A DNA stretch of 64,000 bases from Natronomonas aquatica (GTDB taxonomy: Archaea; Halobacteriota; Halobacteria; Halobacteriales; Haloarculaceae): assembly GCF_024449025.1 (NCBI RefSeq), contig NZ_JAHLKM010000009.1:1-64000 (forward strand), written 5' to 3'. This document shows positions 15,514 through 22,939 of the stretch, piece after piece; the stretch's first letter is position 1, and each line of letters starts with the position of its first letter. The notes under the pieces were generated by a model. That model was not told the origin of the DNA. It did no database searches and was given only the letters and a program-made list of their open reading frames with translations. A program made the translations under genes and the position numbers.

Positions 15514-17901
15514 TTAATCTGATTTCGGTGTCCCGTCGTCGGCCTGTCGGCTCGGATCGGCCAGTGCCATCGTGAGCGTCGCCGCGAGGCGCTTGTCCAG
15601 CGGTTCGTTTGCTCGGCCACAGTGTGGTGACTGGATACACGCCGGACAGCCGTCCGAACACCCGCAATCGGCGAGCAGTTCCCACGTGTGTTGGAACAGT
15701 CCCTCGATGTGGTCGTATCCATTACGAGCGAGTCCGACACCACCGCGGTAGCTGTCGTAGATGAACAGCGCACTTGTCTCTGCCTGCGGGTGGTCCGTCG
15801 TCGAGACGCTCCCGACATCCCGACGGTCACAGAGGATAACGAGTGGAAACGTGGCGACGAGGGCGTGCTGGACGGCGTGGAGTCCACCCTCGAATGAGCC
15901 GGACATCGTCTGCATCAGTCGTTCGAGTCCCGGCGGAAGTGTCACGTACAACGCTTGCGTTGACAGTGTCGTCTCGGGCAGGTCGAGTGGCTCCTCGCTC
16001 AGTATCTCGCCTGTTCGGTGGTCACGCCGCTGGAATCCGGTGACCTGCTTGCGCCGAGTCACGTCCGCGAAGTGGACCGTAACGTCGTCGCGCGTCGCCA
16101 GTGGCTTGGTGGCAACGTCTTCCTCGATAGTCATCGACTCCTCGTACTGAACGCGGGTCTGGTGGTCACTCTCCGTCGGCGTGAGCCACGCCGCGTCGCG
16201 GTCCAGGTCGAGTGACTGGACTTCGTAGTTCTGGCCCTGATGATGGTAGATCGCGCCCGGGTGAACGTCCCGGAGCGCAGCGTCGAACGGGAGTTCCCCG
16301 AGTCTGTCGGACTGACCGCCTCGAACCCGAAGGACGACAGTGCGTTCGGTGATCGTTCGGAGCCCCTGGTTGTAGGGATTCACCGCTCGTCCGCTGGCGG
16401 TTCGTTGCCATTCGAGGCCATCGGCTGTTTGCCGTCGGGACAGTTCGCCCTCCTCGGTGAGGCCACTGACGATGTCGGGGAACGTCGGGCCGAAATACTG
16501 TTCGTCGGCGGTTCGAAGCGGCTGTTCGACGGCCGCAGCGTGAGCGTGCAGTTGGAGGAGGTGCGGATTCGATGGGTTGGCGACGGCACGCTCGGGTGTC
16601 TGCTCGAACAGTTCCTGCGGGTGCTTGATCACGTACTGATCGAGTTGGTCCTCGCTGGCGACGAGCGCGACGAGACTCGGTTCCGTCCCCCGGCCAGCGC
16701 GGCCGGCTCGCTGGAACGTCGACATCTGCGTCCCGGGATACCCGTCCAGTAGTACGGCATCGAGACTTCCGATGTCGACGCCCAGTTCCAGTGCGCTCGT
16801 ACTCCAGACGCCGGCACACTCGTCCGTGTGCAGTGCTGTCTCGATTGCCGCTCGGCGGTCGTCACGCAATCCAGCGTGGTAGGCCGTGACGTTCTCGGCA
16901 AGATTGCTTTCGCCGTGCTCTGTGAGTGTGTCGCTGCTGATGGTGGCGTAGCGTTCGGCCGTCTGTCTGGCGCGCGTAAACGCCACTGTCTGGTATCCCC
17001 GCTGGACGAGGTCGACGAACAGTCGCATGGTTTCGCCGTGGTGGGAGCGGCGTTGTCCTGCACCAGCTGGTGCATCGCCTTCGTCGTATTTCGGTGGTTG
17101 CCAGAACAGCCAGTGTGTCGGCCCGGTTTCGCTGGTGTCCTGGTCGACGAGGACGAACGAGTCGGTTGGTTGCCCGGTAATCGTCGCTGCGTGTTCCCGT
17201 GGATTTCCGATTGTCGCGGAACAACACACGAACTGCGGGTCGGCACCGAGACGGTCACACATTCGGGCTAACCGGCGGCAGACCAGACCGACGTGACTGC
17301 CGAAGACACCGCGGTACTCGTGCACCTCGTCGACGACGACGAGTTCCAGTGACTCGAAGAAGTCTCGCCAGATGTCGGTCGCGTGGCTGAGCAGTCCACA
17401 GTGGAGCATATCCGGCGTCGTCAGAACCATGCACGGTTCGTCGTCACGGGCCTGCTGGCGTTCGTCCGAAGCGAGTGCCCCCGTATACTGGGTCACGGAA
17501 ACGTCGTCAAACGGCGCAGCAAAATCAGAGAGTGTCGCCTCCTGATCGTTGATCAACGCGACCTGTGGCCCGATATACAGCATCCGACCGTCGTGGTCAC
17601 GTGCGCGTTCGAGCGCAGGAATCGTGTACGTCAGGCTCTTGCCGCTGGCCGTCGGCGTGGCCAGCACGACGTTCTGGCCGGTCCGGACTGCTTCGATGGC
17701 GTCGGTCTGGTGTGCGTAGAGTTCGCCGATGCCCCAGTCGCCAAGCAGGTCCGTGACCTTGGGGTTCATCGTACAGGATTGGGTGACAGGTCTACGTGCG
17801 GGTACCTCCCGCTGGAACTGTATCTGGTCGTGGTAGTAGTCCCGGTCCTGCACCCACTCGGCGAACTCGTCCACTGTGGGAAGATAGGGACGGGACCGCA
17901 T
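15514..17901 (-). CDS. MrfA-like DEAD/DEAH superfamily 2 helicase with C-terminal zinc motif
   Basis: 795 aa. Motif I is ATPTASGKSL, motif II VVVDEVHEYRG, motif III CCSATIGN and motif VI QRAGRAGRG. The C-terminal domain (DUF1998/MZB-like) has the cysteine cluster CGCSDGCPACIQSPHCGRAN that marks the MrfA (mitomycin repair factor A) branch of 3'-5' helicases. An N-terminal lead of about 55 residues precedes the Q-like motif LYAHQTDAIEAV. Known relatives act in DNA crosslink repair with a partner nuclease; here an ERCC4 nuclease and a SWIM gene follow on the same strand. It is divergent from the coiled-coil gene at 17985. Confidence 0.88.
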   Translation of the reverse strand: MRSRPYLPTVDEFAEWVQDRDYYHDQIQFQREVPARRPVTQSCTMNPKVTDLLGDWGIGELYAHQTDAIEAVRTGQNVVLATPTASGKSLTYTIPALERARDHDGRMLYIGPQVALINDQEATLSDFAAPFDDVSVTQYTGALASDERQQARDDEPCMVLTTPDMLHCGLLSHATDIWRDFFESLELVVVDEVHEYRGVFGSHVGLVCRRLARMCDRLGADPQFVCCSATIGNPREHAATITGQPTDSFVLVDQDTSETGPTHWLFWQPPKYDEGDAPAGAGQRRSHHGETMRLFVDLVQRGYQTVAFTRARQTAERYATISSDTLTEHGESNLAENVTAYHAGLRDDRRAAIETALHTDECAGVWSTSALELGVDIGSLDAVLLDGYPGTQMSTFQRAGRAGRGTEPSLVALVASEDQLDQYVIKHPQELFEQTPERAVANPSNPHLLQLHAHAAAVEQPLRTADEQYFGPTFPDIVSGLTEEGELSRRQTADGLEWQRTASGRAVNPYNQGLRTITERTVVLRVRGGQSDRLGELPFDAALRDVHPGAIYHHQGQNYEVQSLDLDRDAAWLTPTESDHQTRVQYEESMTIEEDVATKPLATRDDVTVHFADVTRRKQVTGFQRRDHRTGEILSEEPLDLPETTLSTQALYVTLPPGLERLMQTMSGSFEGGLHAVQHALVATFPLVILCDRRDVGSVSTTDHPQAETSALFIYDSYRGGVGLARNGYDHIEGLFQHTWELLADCGCSDGCPACIQSPHCGRANEPLDKRLAATLTMALADPSRQADDGTPKSD

Positions 17902-17984
17902 ATATCGATACGGCTCTCCCGGTCTGGCCCAGTGAGTTCACCGGTCACCCGACCCTTTTATTCGATGGTGGCATAGCGGTATCC

Positions 17985-18956
17985 ATGCCGTTCAGCGTCA
18001 GTTGGCACACGTTGCTCGACGAACTCGACGACCTGTCTGACGGTGCGGAACTCATCACACCGCTCTCTCACGACCGGTTCCGGATCACAGACGTGCAGGA
18101 ACACCGTGTCGTCGTCAGGTTCACCGAGACGGGGGACAGGCGGCCGCTACAGCGCGATCAGTTCGAGACGCTCTACCGTCGGATACAGGAAACAAACAAT
18201 AAATTCGGCCTCGACCGCCTGCCACCAGACGCAGATCCGTATCCCGCCGTATTGAGCCTCCACCCCCGGTTCGAGATCGACGAACAGCGAGGGACCATCA
18301 CGGAACAAGACGGCGAGACCGCCACGCAACTGGTGAGTGACGACGCAGAGACGGACGACACGGAGCGCGTCGAACCCGACGGACTCGATGTCTACTCCGA
18401 CGCGTTGCTGCTTATCGACGCACTCGAACGCCACCATGTGTCCGATCTCACGGAGCTGGAGACGAACGCGCTGGTGAATCTCTACACGCTGTGTTCGGAT
18501 GTCCAGCGGAACGCAAACGAGTTCAGGCAGAACATCGCGGATGTGTTGCTCGACCGGCTGCATCACGACCAGCCGGTCCACGGTCAGTACGGGTCCGTCC
18601 AGCGAACCGCTCGCCGCAACCGCTCGCTCAAGGACGACGAACTCGTGTTGAATGCCTTCGAGGCTGCCGGGATCGAGCGCAAACGACTGACGACCGTCGA
18701 CGCGAACAAGGTCGACGAGGCGCTCGACGTAACAGAGCTCTCCGAGAGCGATGTTTACGAGATCGACAAGAGCGAGTACGTCCGGAAAGCAGAGGTCGAC
18801 GAGGAGGTCAAAGAGTCACGCCTCCAGGGGCTGAAAGACCGGCTGGCAGCGAGCGAAGAGGCGGAAACCGACGATCTGCGACGGGAGATCGAGGAACTCG
18901 AAGACCGTATCGACGACCTCACCAGTTTCAGTACCGGGACCCAGATGCAGAGCTGA
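17985..18956 (+). CDS. Uncharacterised island protein with C-terminal coiled coil
   Basis: 323 aa from the ATG at 17985 (MPFSVSWHTLLDELDDL). The frame is open further upstream, but that part lies in the divergent promoter and overlaps the helicase start. No known domain is recognised. The first 90 residues look like a small beta-rich fold, the middle is helical, and residues 255-320 form charged helices ending in a coiled coil (RREIEELEDRIDDL). Position next to the helicase, head to head, suggests joint function or regulation. The right end of the island lies 47 bp after its stop. Confidence 0.65.
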   Translation: MPFSVSWHTLLDELDDLSDGAELITPLSHDRFRITDVQEHRVVVRFTETGDRRPLQRDQFETLYRRIQETNNKFGLDRLPPDADPYPAVLSLHPRFEIDEQRGTITEQDGETATQLVSDDAETDDTERVEPDGLDVYSDALLLIDALERHHVSDLTELETNALVNLYTLCSDVQRNANEFRQNIADVLLDRLHHDQPVHGQYGSVQRTARRNRSLKDDELVLNAFEAAGIERKRLTTVDANKVDEALDVTELSESDVYEIDKSEYVRKAEVDEEVKESRLQGLKDRLAASEEAETDDLRREIEELEDRIDDLTSFSTGTQMQS

Positions 18957-19002
18957 ATCGGTTCGATCAGATGCCCTTCAGTAATAAAATGGTCCAAATG
19001 CT

Positions 19003-19037
19003 GGGAGGCGGCATTACACTCACAGTTCAAATGCCTG
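19003..19037 (+). repeat. attR-like direct repeat
   Basis: Perfect 35-bp copy of 12457-12491, lacking the rest of the tRNA gene. It defines an integrated segment of about 6.5 kb. The ATGCTGGGAGGCG part recurs at 20777-20789. Confidence 0.9.
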
Positions 19038-19174
19038 CGGTGCTGTGCGGACCATTTTCCTGGGTTTGTTGAAGCCGATTCCTCAGCCGCGGGCTGCGAC
19101 TGTGGTGGTACCGCGATCCATCCAAGTGTTACTGCGCAGAGAGTTTCGAATACGCACTTGTGAACAGATACTAA

Positions 19175-19210
19175 TTGACCTCCTCCTCGGTGTGAACGCG
19201 GAGGAATCCG
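19175..19210. mobile_element. IS1341-type end relic
   Basis: TTGACCTCCTCCTCGGTGTG followed by AACGCGGAGGAATCC contains a CCTCC/GGAGG hairpin like those at haloarchaeal IS200/IS605 ends. No transposase remains beside it. Confidence 0.35.
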
Positions 19211-19642
19211 ACCATCGGATTTCCGCCAAGGGTGGCGTTCGAGGTTCCAACCCGCACTCAGAGGGAACCGGCAGCATACCGGAGGAACTCTCGTTTGTCT
19301 CCCTCGCTGTAGGGCTATGGCCCGGTCAATGAGGCCCCATCGGATTCCGTGTCATCGCCGTGGGAATCACCGCTTGTTCCCCGCTCCTTGTAGTTCGGAA
19401 CCGGCATCTCACCGAATCCGTAGCATCATATACTATAAGCGGCCACAAAAAATGATTGCGGTGAGAAATCCAGCAGCCGACGCCGATATGTTGTTTGCTG
19501 GAGTGTCCGCTCGTCCCCCGCCTGCTCGCTCCTCGGTTCCGACTGCGGTCGGAACCCTCGTCACTCACGGGAAGACGGGGGTATGCGCTCGTATCGCTAT
19601 CACAAGTGATTATCTGACGTCTGGAGTCGCTCAGAACTCACC

Positions 19643-20143
19643 CTACTCACGTACAGAACCAGGTCCGACGGGTCGTCCCTGTTCCCATTCGACCGCGCGG
19701 ACCGCGTCTGGAAGCGAGGTGAGTCTGCGCTCAACGACGTCCAGCGGATGTGAGTCGATGAACGGCGCTGGTTCGTGCGTGACGGGTGTCGCGCCGTCGT
19801 TCACTTGCAGATGAACTGGCCCAAGGTCGTCGTGCGTGTCGTCCTGATGCCAACCCACCAGCAGACTTCGGTCTGGCTCGATCCAGTTGAACCAGTAGTA
19901 TCCGTGCGGCTCGCCGGTCTGCAATTGAAACCCGGTCTCGATCCGCGCAGCCGTTACCGAATACTCGTCGTGATCGAGGAACTGCCGTGGGTCTACCTCA
20001 GCGACGACCCGGTATGAGCCGGCTTCACGCGGCTCAGCACGTCGCCGTCGAACGTTCTCGAACGCACCGCTAAGCCGATTCTGGATACTGTCGTGGAGCC
20101 GCTTGCTCTGCAAGTTCGCCCGGTTAGCGAGGAAGACGGCCAT
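19643..20143 (-). CDS. Uncharacterised haloarchaeal protein coupled to HTH regulator
   Basis: 166 aa, no recognised domain. The middle (DEYSVTAARIETGFQLQTGE, then GYYWFNWIEPDRSLLVGWHQDD) looks beta-rich. Its ATG overlaps the stop of the upstream HTH gene (TAATG arrangement), so the two are translationally coupled. Such pairs of a wHTH protein and a small unknown protein are frequent in haloarchaeal mobile regions and could be a regulator/effector or toxin-antitoxin-like unit; there is no direct proof. Confidence 0.65.
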   Translation of the reverse strand: MAVFLANRANLQSKRLHDSIQNRLSGAFENVRRRRAEPREAGSYRVVAEVDPRQFLDHDEYSVTAARIETGFQLQTGEPHGYYWFNWIEPDRSLLVGWHQDDTHDDLGPVHLQVNDGATPVTHEPAPFIDSHPLDVVERRLTSLPDAVRAVEWEQGRPVGPGSVRE

Positions 20144-20682
20144 TAGGCGAGTGTCGAGGGAGAGTCAGTCCGCGGTGACGAGAGTTCCACGACGTCATCG
20201 TACAGTTGGAGGGCATGTTTCACGAGCCCGAGTTCCGTGTTGATCGCCTCCCACGTGGCGATCACGTTGCGACGCTCACGAAGCTCCTCTGTCGAGAAGT
20301 CCTCGTCCGCGAGTTGTTCCCGGAACTCATCGAGCGAACTGACCTCGTACTCCGCAGCCAGCTCTTCTTGTTCCTCCTTTAACTCTGTGAGCTGGCTCTC
20401 CAGTTCGTCACGCGAATGAACCTCGATCAGGTCGGTCACCTCGTCGAAGAGCATCCGTACGGGATTCAGATCGTAGGCTTTCGTCCCGTCGACAGTCGTT
20501 TCCGTGGCCCAGTCGTCGCTCTCCAGTCGCTTTAGTTCATCGTCGGCTGTTGCGCGGGAAACTTCGGCTCGGTCCGCGATCTCTTGCACCGGCGTTGGTT
20601 CGTCCAGTAGCTCCACGACGTGCCGGACGCGCTCACGCCCGCTCGTTGTCTCCGTCCACGATTCTGGTTTCGATTCAGCCAT
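20143..20682 (-). CDS. Winged-helix transcriptional regulator with coiled coil
   Basis: 179 aa. The N-terminal helix-turn-helix (about 18-70: VVELLDEPTPVQEIADRAEVSRATADDELKRLES) is typical of ArsR/MarR-like archaeal regulators. It is followed by a long charged coiled coil (about 90-140) and a C-terminal helical part. It is likely a DNA-binding repressor of its own two-gene operon. It lies outside the 35-bp repeat pair but between att-like remnants. Confidence 0.75.
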   Translation of the reverse strand: MAESKPESWTETTSGRERVRHVVELLDEPTPVQEIADRAEVSRATADDELKRLESDDWATETTVDGTKAYDLNPVRMLFDEVTDLIEVHSRDELESQLTELKEEQEELAAEYEVSSLDEFREQLADEDFSTEELRERRNVIATWEAINTELGLVKHALQLYDDVVELSSPRTDSPSTLA

Positions 20683-20776
20683 TCGACTAGGTCTTGGACG
20701 GCCCTGTTCAAATAATTTATCTTGGTTCAGATATTCAGACGGGGCGTGATTTGTCCTTCGGTGGAAGGCGGTTCAG

Positions 20777-20789
20777 ATGCTGGGAGGCG
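20777..20789 (+). repeat. Partial att-like remnant
   Basis: ATGCTGGGAGGCG, 13 bp identical to 18998-19010 (left flank plus start of the attR repeat). The similarity ends there. It could mark the far end of a second, decayed insertion that carried the HTH gene pair. Confidence 0.35.
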
Positions 20790-20823
20790 ACGTTCCTCTG
20801 CGACCAAGCAGAATACCGATCGG

Positions 20824-21879
20824 TCAGTGGGCCCGGTCGCCCTCGATGAACTCCTCGGCCGTCCGATCACCGGCCGCGAACGCGGCTGCTCGAGCGTCGA
20901 TCGCGTCGGGTTCAAGCATAGCATGAGAGACGAGCAGCCGTTCGAGTGCCGTATGCCACTGGTCGTAGTAGATGCGTTCGGTTGCCGCAGCGTCGGCCCC
21001 TCGGTCGCGGTCGTCGTCGGTCGCGTAGGCGCCGGTGGGTGTCGCCTCGACCGCCTCGATCAACCGCCGCTGGAAGGCCGACCAGTCGAAACTGCCGCCC
21101 CCATCGTACAGGGCGACGGTTACGCCGAAGGCGCGTGCCTGCCAGGGCTCCGAGAACGTCGGCTCCGCGTCGACGCCGAGGAGGTCCGCGAAGGCGCCGT
21201 CGGGATCCGCGTGTCCCCCGTCGGCTTTCGATCCCGCGTCCGTCGTCCCGTGATCGAGCCGTTCGACGCCGATCATCGAGTCACGCGTGACAAGATTCGC
21301 GAGTTCGTCCTCGTCGTATCCCTCCGTTCCATCGGGGCGTCTCGGCAGGACCATGTACCTGATTTCGGAGCTGGAATCCCAGACATCGATGTCGATTCCA
21401 CCGTCGATTTCGAGCCCGAACTCATCGAGGACGGCTCGCGGCTCGCGGACCATTCGGGACCGATAGGACGGCGTCTTGTACCACGTCGGGGGGAGCCCGA
21501 GCAGCGACCACGGGTAGCACGAACACAGGGTACAGACGACGGCGTTGTGGACATCGGCGGTGTTTTTCTTCACCTCGATATGCTGGATACCGACGTCGAA
21601 ATCGAACTCATCGATCGCGGCCGGGGCGTCCTCGAGGAGCCGCTCCTCGAAGGCGGGGTCGGTCCACGCCCGGGCGACGACCCGGGCTCCGTTCTGTGGG
21701 CCGATATCGCGTTCGTAGGCGGCTATCGCCTCGTCGATCGCGTCCGTCGAGACGATCCCTTTCTCGACGAGCAACGATTGGATCGCCCGAACGCGGGGAC
21801 GTGGATCGGCGGCCGTTTCGTCGTGGTCGTGTCCGGAATCGTGGTCGTGGTCGTGATCGTGGTCGTGATCGTCGGTCAT
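20824..21879 (-). CDS. Nitrile hydratase alpha subunit fused to activator-like domain
   Basis: 351 aa from the ATG at 21879, which overlaps the beta-subunit stop as ATGA. Residues 4-21 are an Asp/His repeat ([10 protein letters not shown]...), a possible metal-collecting leader. Residues 25-235 are the alpha subunit with the metal claw [11 protein letters not shown] (C116, C119, C121); Thr in CTLCSC is the cobalt-type form. After a linker, residues from about 250 ([20 protein letters not shown]...) resemble the nitrile hydratase accessory/activator protein (related to the beta N-terminus), normally a separate gene. The enzyme hydrates nitriles to amides. No amidase or aldoxime dehydratase is adjacent. 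Confidence 0.9.
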   Translation of the reverse strand: MTDDHDHDHDHDHDSGHDHDETAADPRPRVRAIQSLLVEKGIVSTDAIDEAIAAYERDIGPQNGARVVARAWTDPAFEERLLEDAPAAIDEFDFDVGIQHIEVKKNTADVHNAVVCTLCSCYPWSLLGLPPTWYKTPSYRSRMVREPRAVLDEFGLEIDGGIDIDVWDSSSEIRYMVLPRRPDGTEGYDEDELANLVTRDSMIGVERLDHGTTDAGSKADGGHADPDGAFADLLGVDAEPTFSEPWQARAFGVTVALYDGGGSFDWSAFQRRLIEAVEATPTGAYATDDDRDRGADAAATERIYYDQWHTALERLLVSHAMLEPDAIDARAAAFAAGDRTAEEFIEGDRAH

Positions 21880-22562
21880 CGTTCGTCCTCCGTAGGTCGC
21901 AGATACGGTTCCCAGAGATCGACGTGAATCGTATCGTCGGGATCTTCGGCATCGGGGCCCCACACCTCGTCGGCGTCGAAGGCGACGGTGTACAGCGGCT
22001 CGTCGCGTTCCTCGCCGTGGGCGCTGGCGTCCGGGAAGACGTGGTTCCCGTGGAGGGATCGGATTTTACCGGTCGTTCGCCGGACGTAGCGCGGACAGCG
22101 GGTGTGTCCCTCGGGATGGTTGTTGCGCACTCGAACCGCGTCTCCTTCGGCGAACTGGGGCTCGTCGTCCGGCCGGTCGAACGATGCCGGCCGTCGGAAC
22201 GCTTCTCTGACTCGCTCGGCGAGGTCGGGATCCAGCCGTTCGGGAACGAGATCCGCGGGGTTTTCGAGGTCTCGCGCGCGCTGGTGGGCGGCCTCGATCT
22301 CGTCTTCAGTGAGGTGGCCTTTTTTGACGAGGTTTCGCTCGAGGCTCGCCAGCCAGCGCTCGAAGTACGTCGCCGCGAGGTAGTCCGCTGGCGCCATCCG
22401 TTCGATGCCGTGGCGGCTCTCGTCGATGTTGTAGATCCCCTGTGGCCGGATCGTACGCACTAACGCGAAGACGACGCGCTCCCAGTCCGCATGGAACTGG
22501 GCGTCGTCGACGGGGACGGCCCCGAAGCCGTGTATCCCGCCCATATCGTGGATGCCGTTCAT
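21876..22562 (-). CDS. Nitrile hydratase beta subunit
   Basis: 228 aa. I place the start at the ATG at 22562 because [14 protein letters not shown] is the conserved N-terminus of beta subunits; the frame is open further upstream but without homology. The C-terminal SH3-like part ([19 protein letters not shown], then [12 protein letters not shown] and DLWEPYL) is typical. It pairs with the alpha subunit to form the active site. Order is beta-alpha with 4-bp overlap. Confidence 0.93.
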   Translation of the reverse strand: MNGIHDMGGIHGFGAVPVDDAQFHADWERVVFALVRTIRPQGIYNIDESRHGIERMAPADYLAATYFERWLASLERNLVKKGHLTEDEIEAAHQRARDLENPADLVPERLDPDLAERVREAFRRPASFDRPDDEPQFAEGDAVRVRNNHPEGHTRCPRYVRRTTGKIRSLHGNHVFPDASAHGEERDEPLYTVAFDADEVWGPDAEDPDDTIHVDLWEPYLRPTEDER

Positions 22563-22723
22563 GCGAACCGGGTTCGACCCGTCGGCGCAAATAGCTTTGG
22601 TGCGTACCCGGAGGGTACTCTTCGAAGCACCACGGGAAGCCACAGGAACTGTCCCCGGTCCCGCTCACTTCGCTCGGGGAAAGTCGAATGACTCGCTCCG
22701 TTCGTCTTCCGGAGAGCCACAAC

Positions 22724-22762
22724 CCGGGGGCTGCGTTACACCCACAGTTCACACGAAAGCCT
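22724..22762 (+). repeat. Degenerate att-like remnant
   Basis: TTACACCCACAGTTCA matches 15 of 16 bases of the core of the tRNA-Phe repeat (TTACACTCACAGTTCA), with weaker similarity on both sides. It may be the outer boundary of an older insertion at the same tRNA gene. Chance similarity is not excluded. Confidence 0.4.
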
Positions 22763-22795
22763 CGAGATCGTACGGACATCCTCGATTTCGTGAGC

Positions 22796-22875
22796 GAGTA
22801 GAGTAGAGTAGAGTAGAGTAGAGTAGAGTAGAGTAGAGTAGAGTAGAGTAGAGTAGAGTAGAGTAGAGTAGAGTA
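22796..22875. repeat. Pentanucleotide microsatellite (GAGTA)16
   Basis: Sixteen perfect head-to-tail copies of GAGTA, 80 bp, ending about 35 bp upstream of the TATA-like box of the transporter gene at 22940. Purine-rich strand with no coding role. Variation in copy number would change spacing of upstream promoter elements. Confidence 0.97.
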
Positions 22876-22939
22876 GGTAGGTCACGGATCGCAACCCGAT
22901 AGCGACGGAGTATTAACAGCAGGTTCGTTCAGCACATAC

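Larger units (their letters stand above)
18957..19642. other. Gene-free stretch holding the island's right repeat
   Basis: About 690 bp with no gene I can support. It contains the second copy of the 35-bp repeat (19003-19037) and an IS1341-type end motif (19175-19210, TTGACCTCCTCCTCGG... GCGGAGGAATCC). An AT-rich patch TATACTATAAGC (about 19429-19440) is TATA-like but has no gene correctly placed after it. Confidence 0.55.
22563..22939. other. Intergenic: nitrile hydratase upstream, att remnant, microsatellite, transporter promoter
   Basis: No gene seen. It contains a stretch similar to the att repeat (22724-22762), a (GAGTA)16 microsatellite (22796-22875), and a TATA-like GTATTAACA (about 22909-22917) 25-30 nt before the NSS transporter start. 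Confidence 0.6.

Noticed and set aside
22796-22875. Possible CRISPR array
   Set aside because: The repeat unit is 5 bp with no spacers; it is a microsatellite. No CRISPR-like repeat-spacer pattern was seen anywhere in the window.
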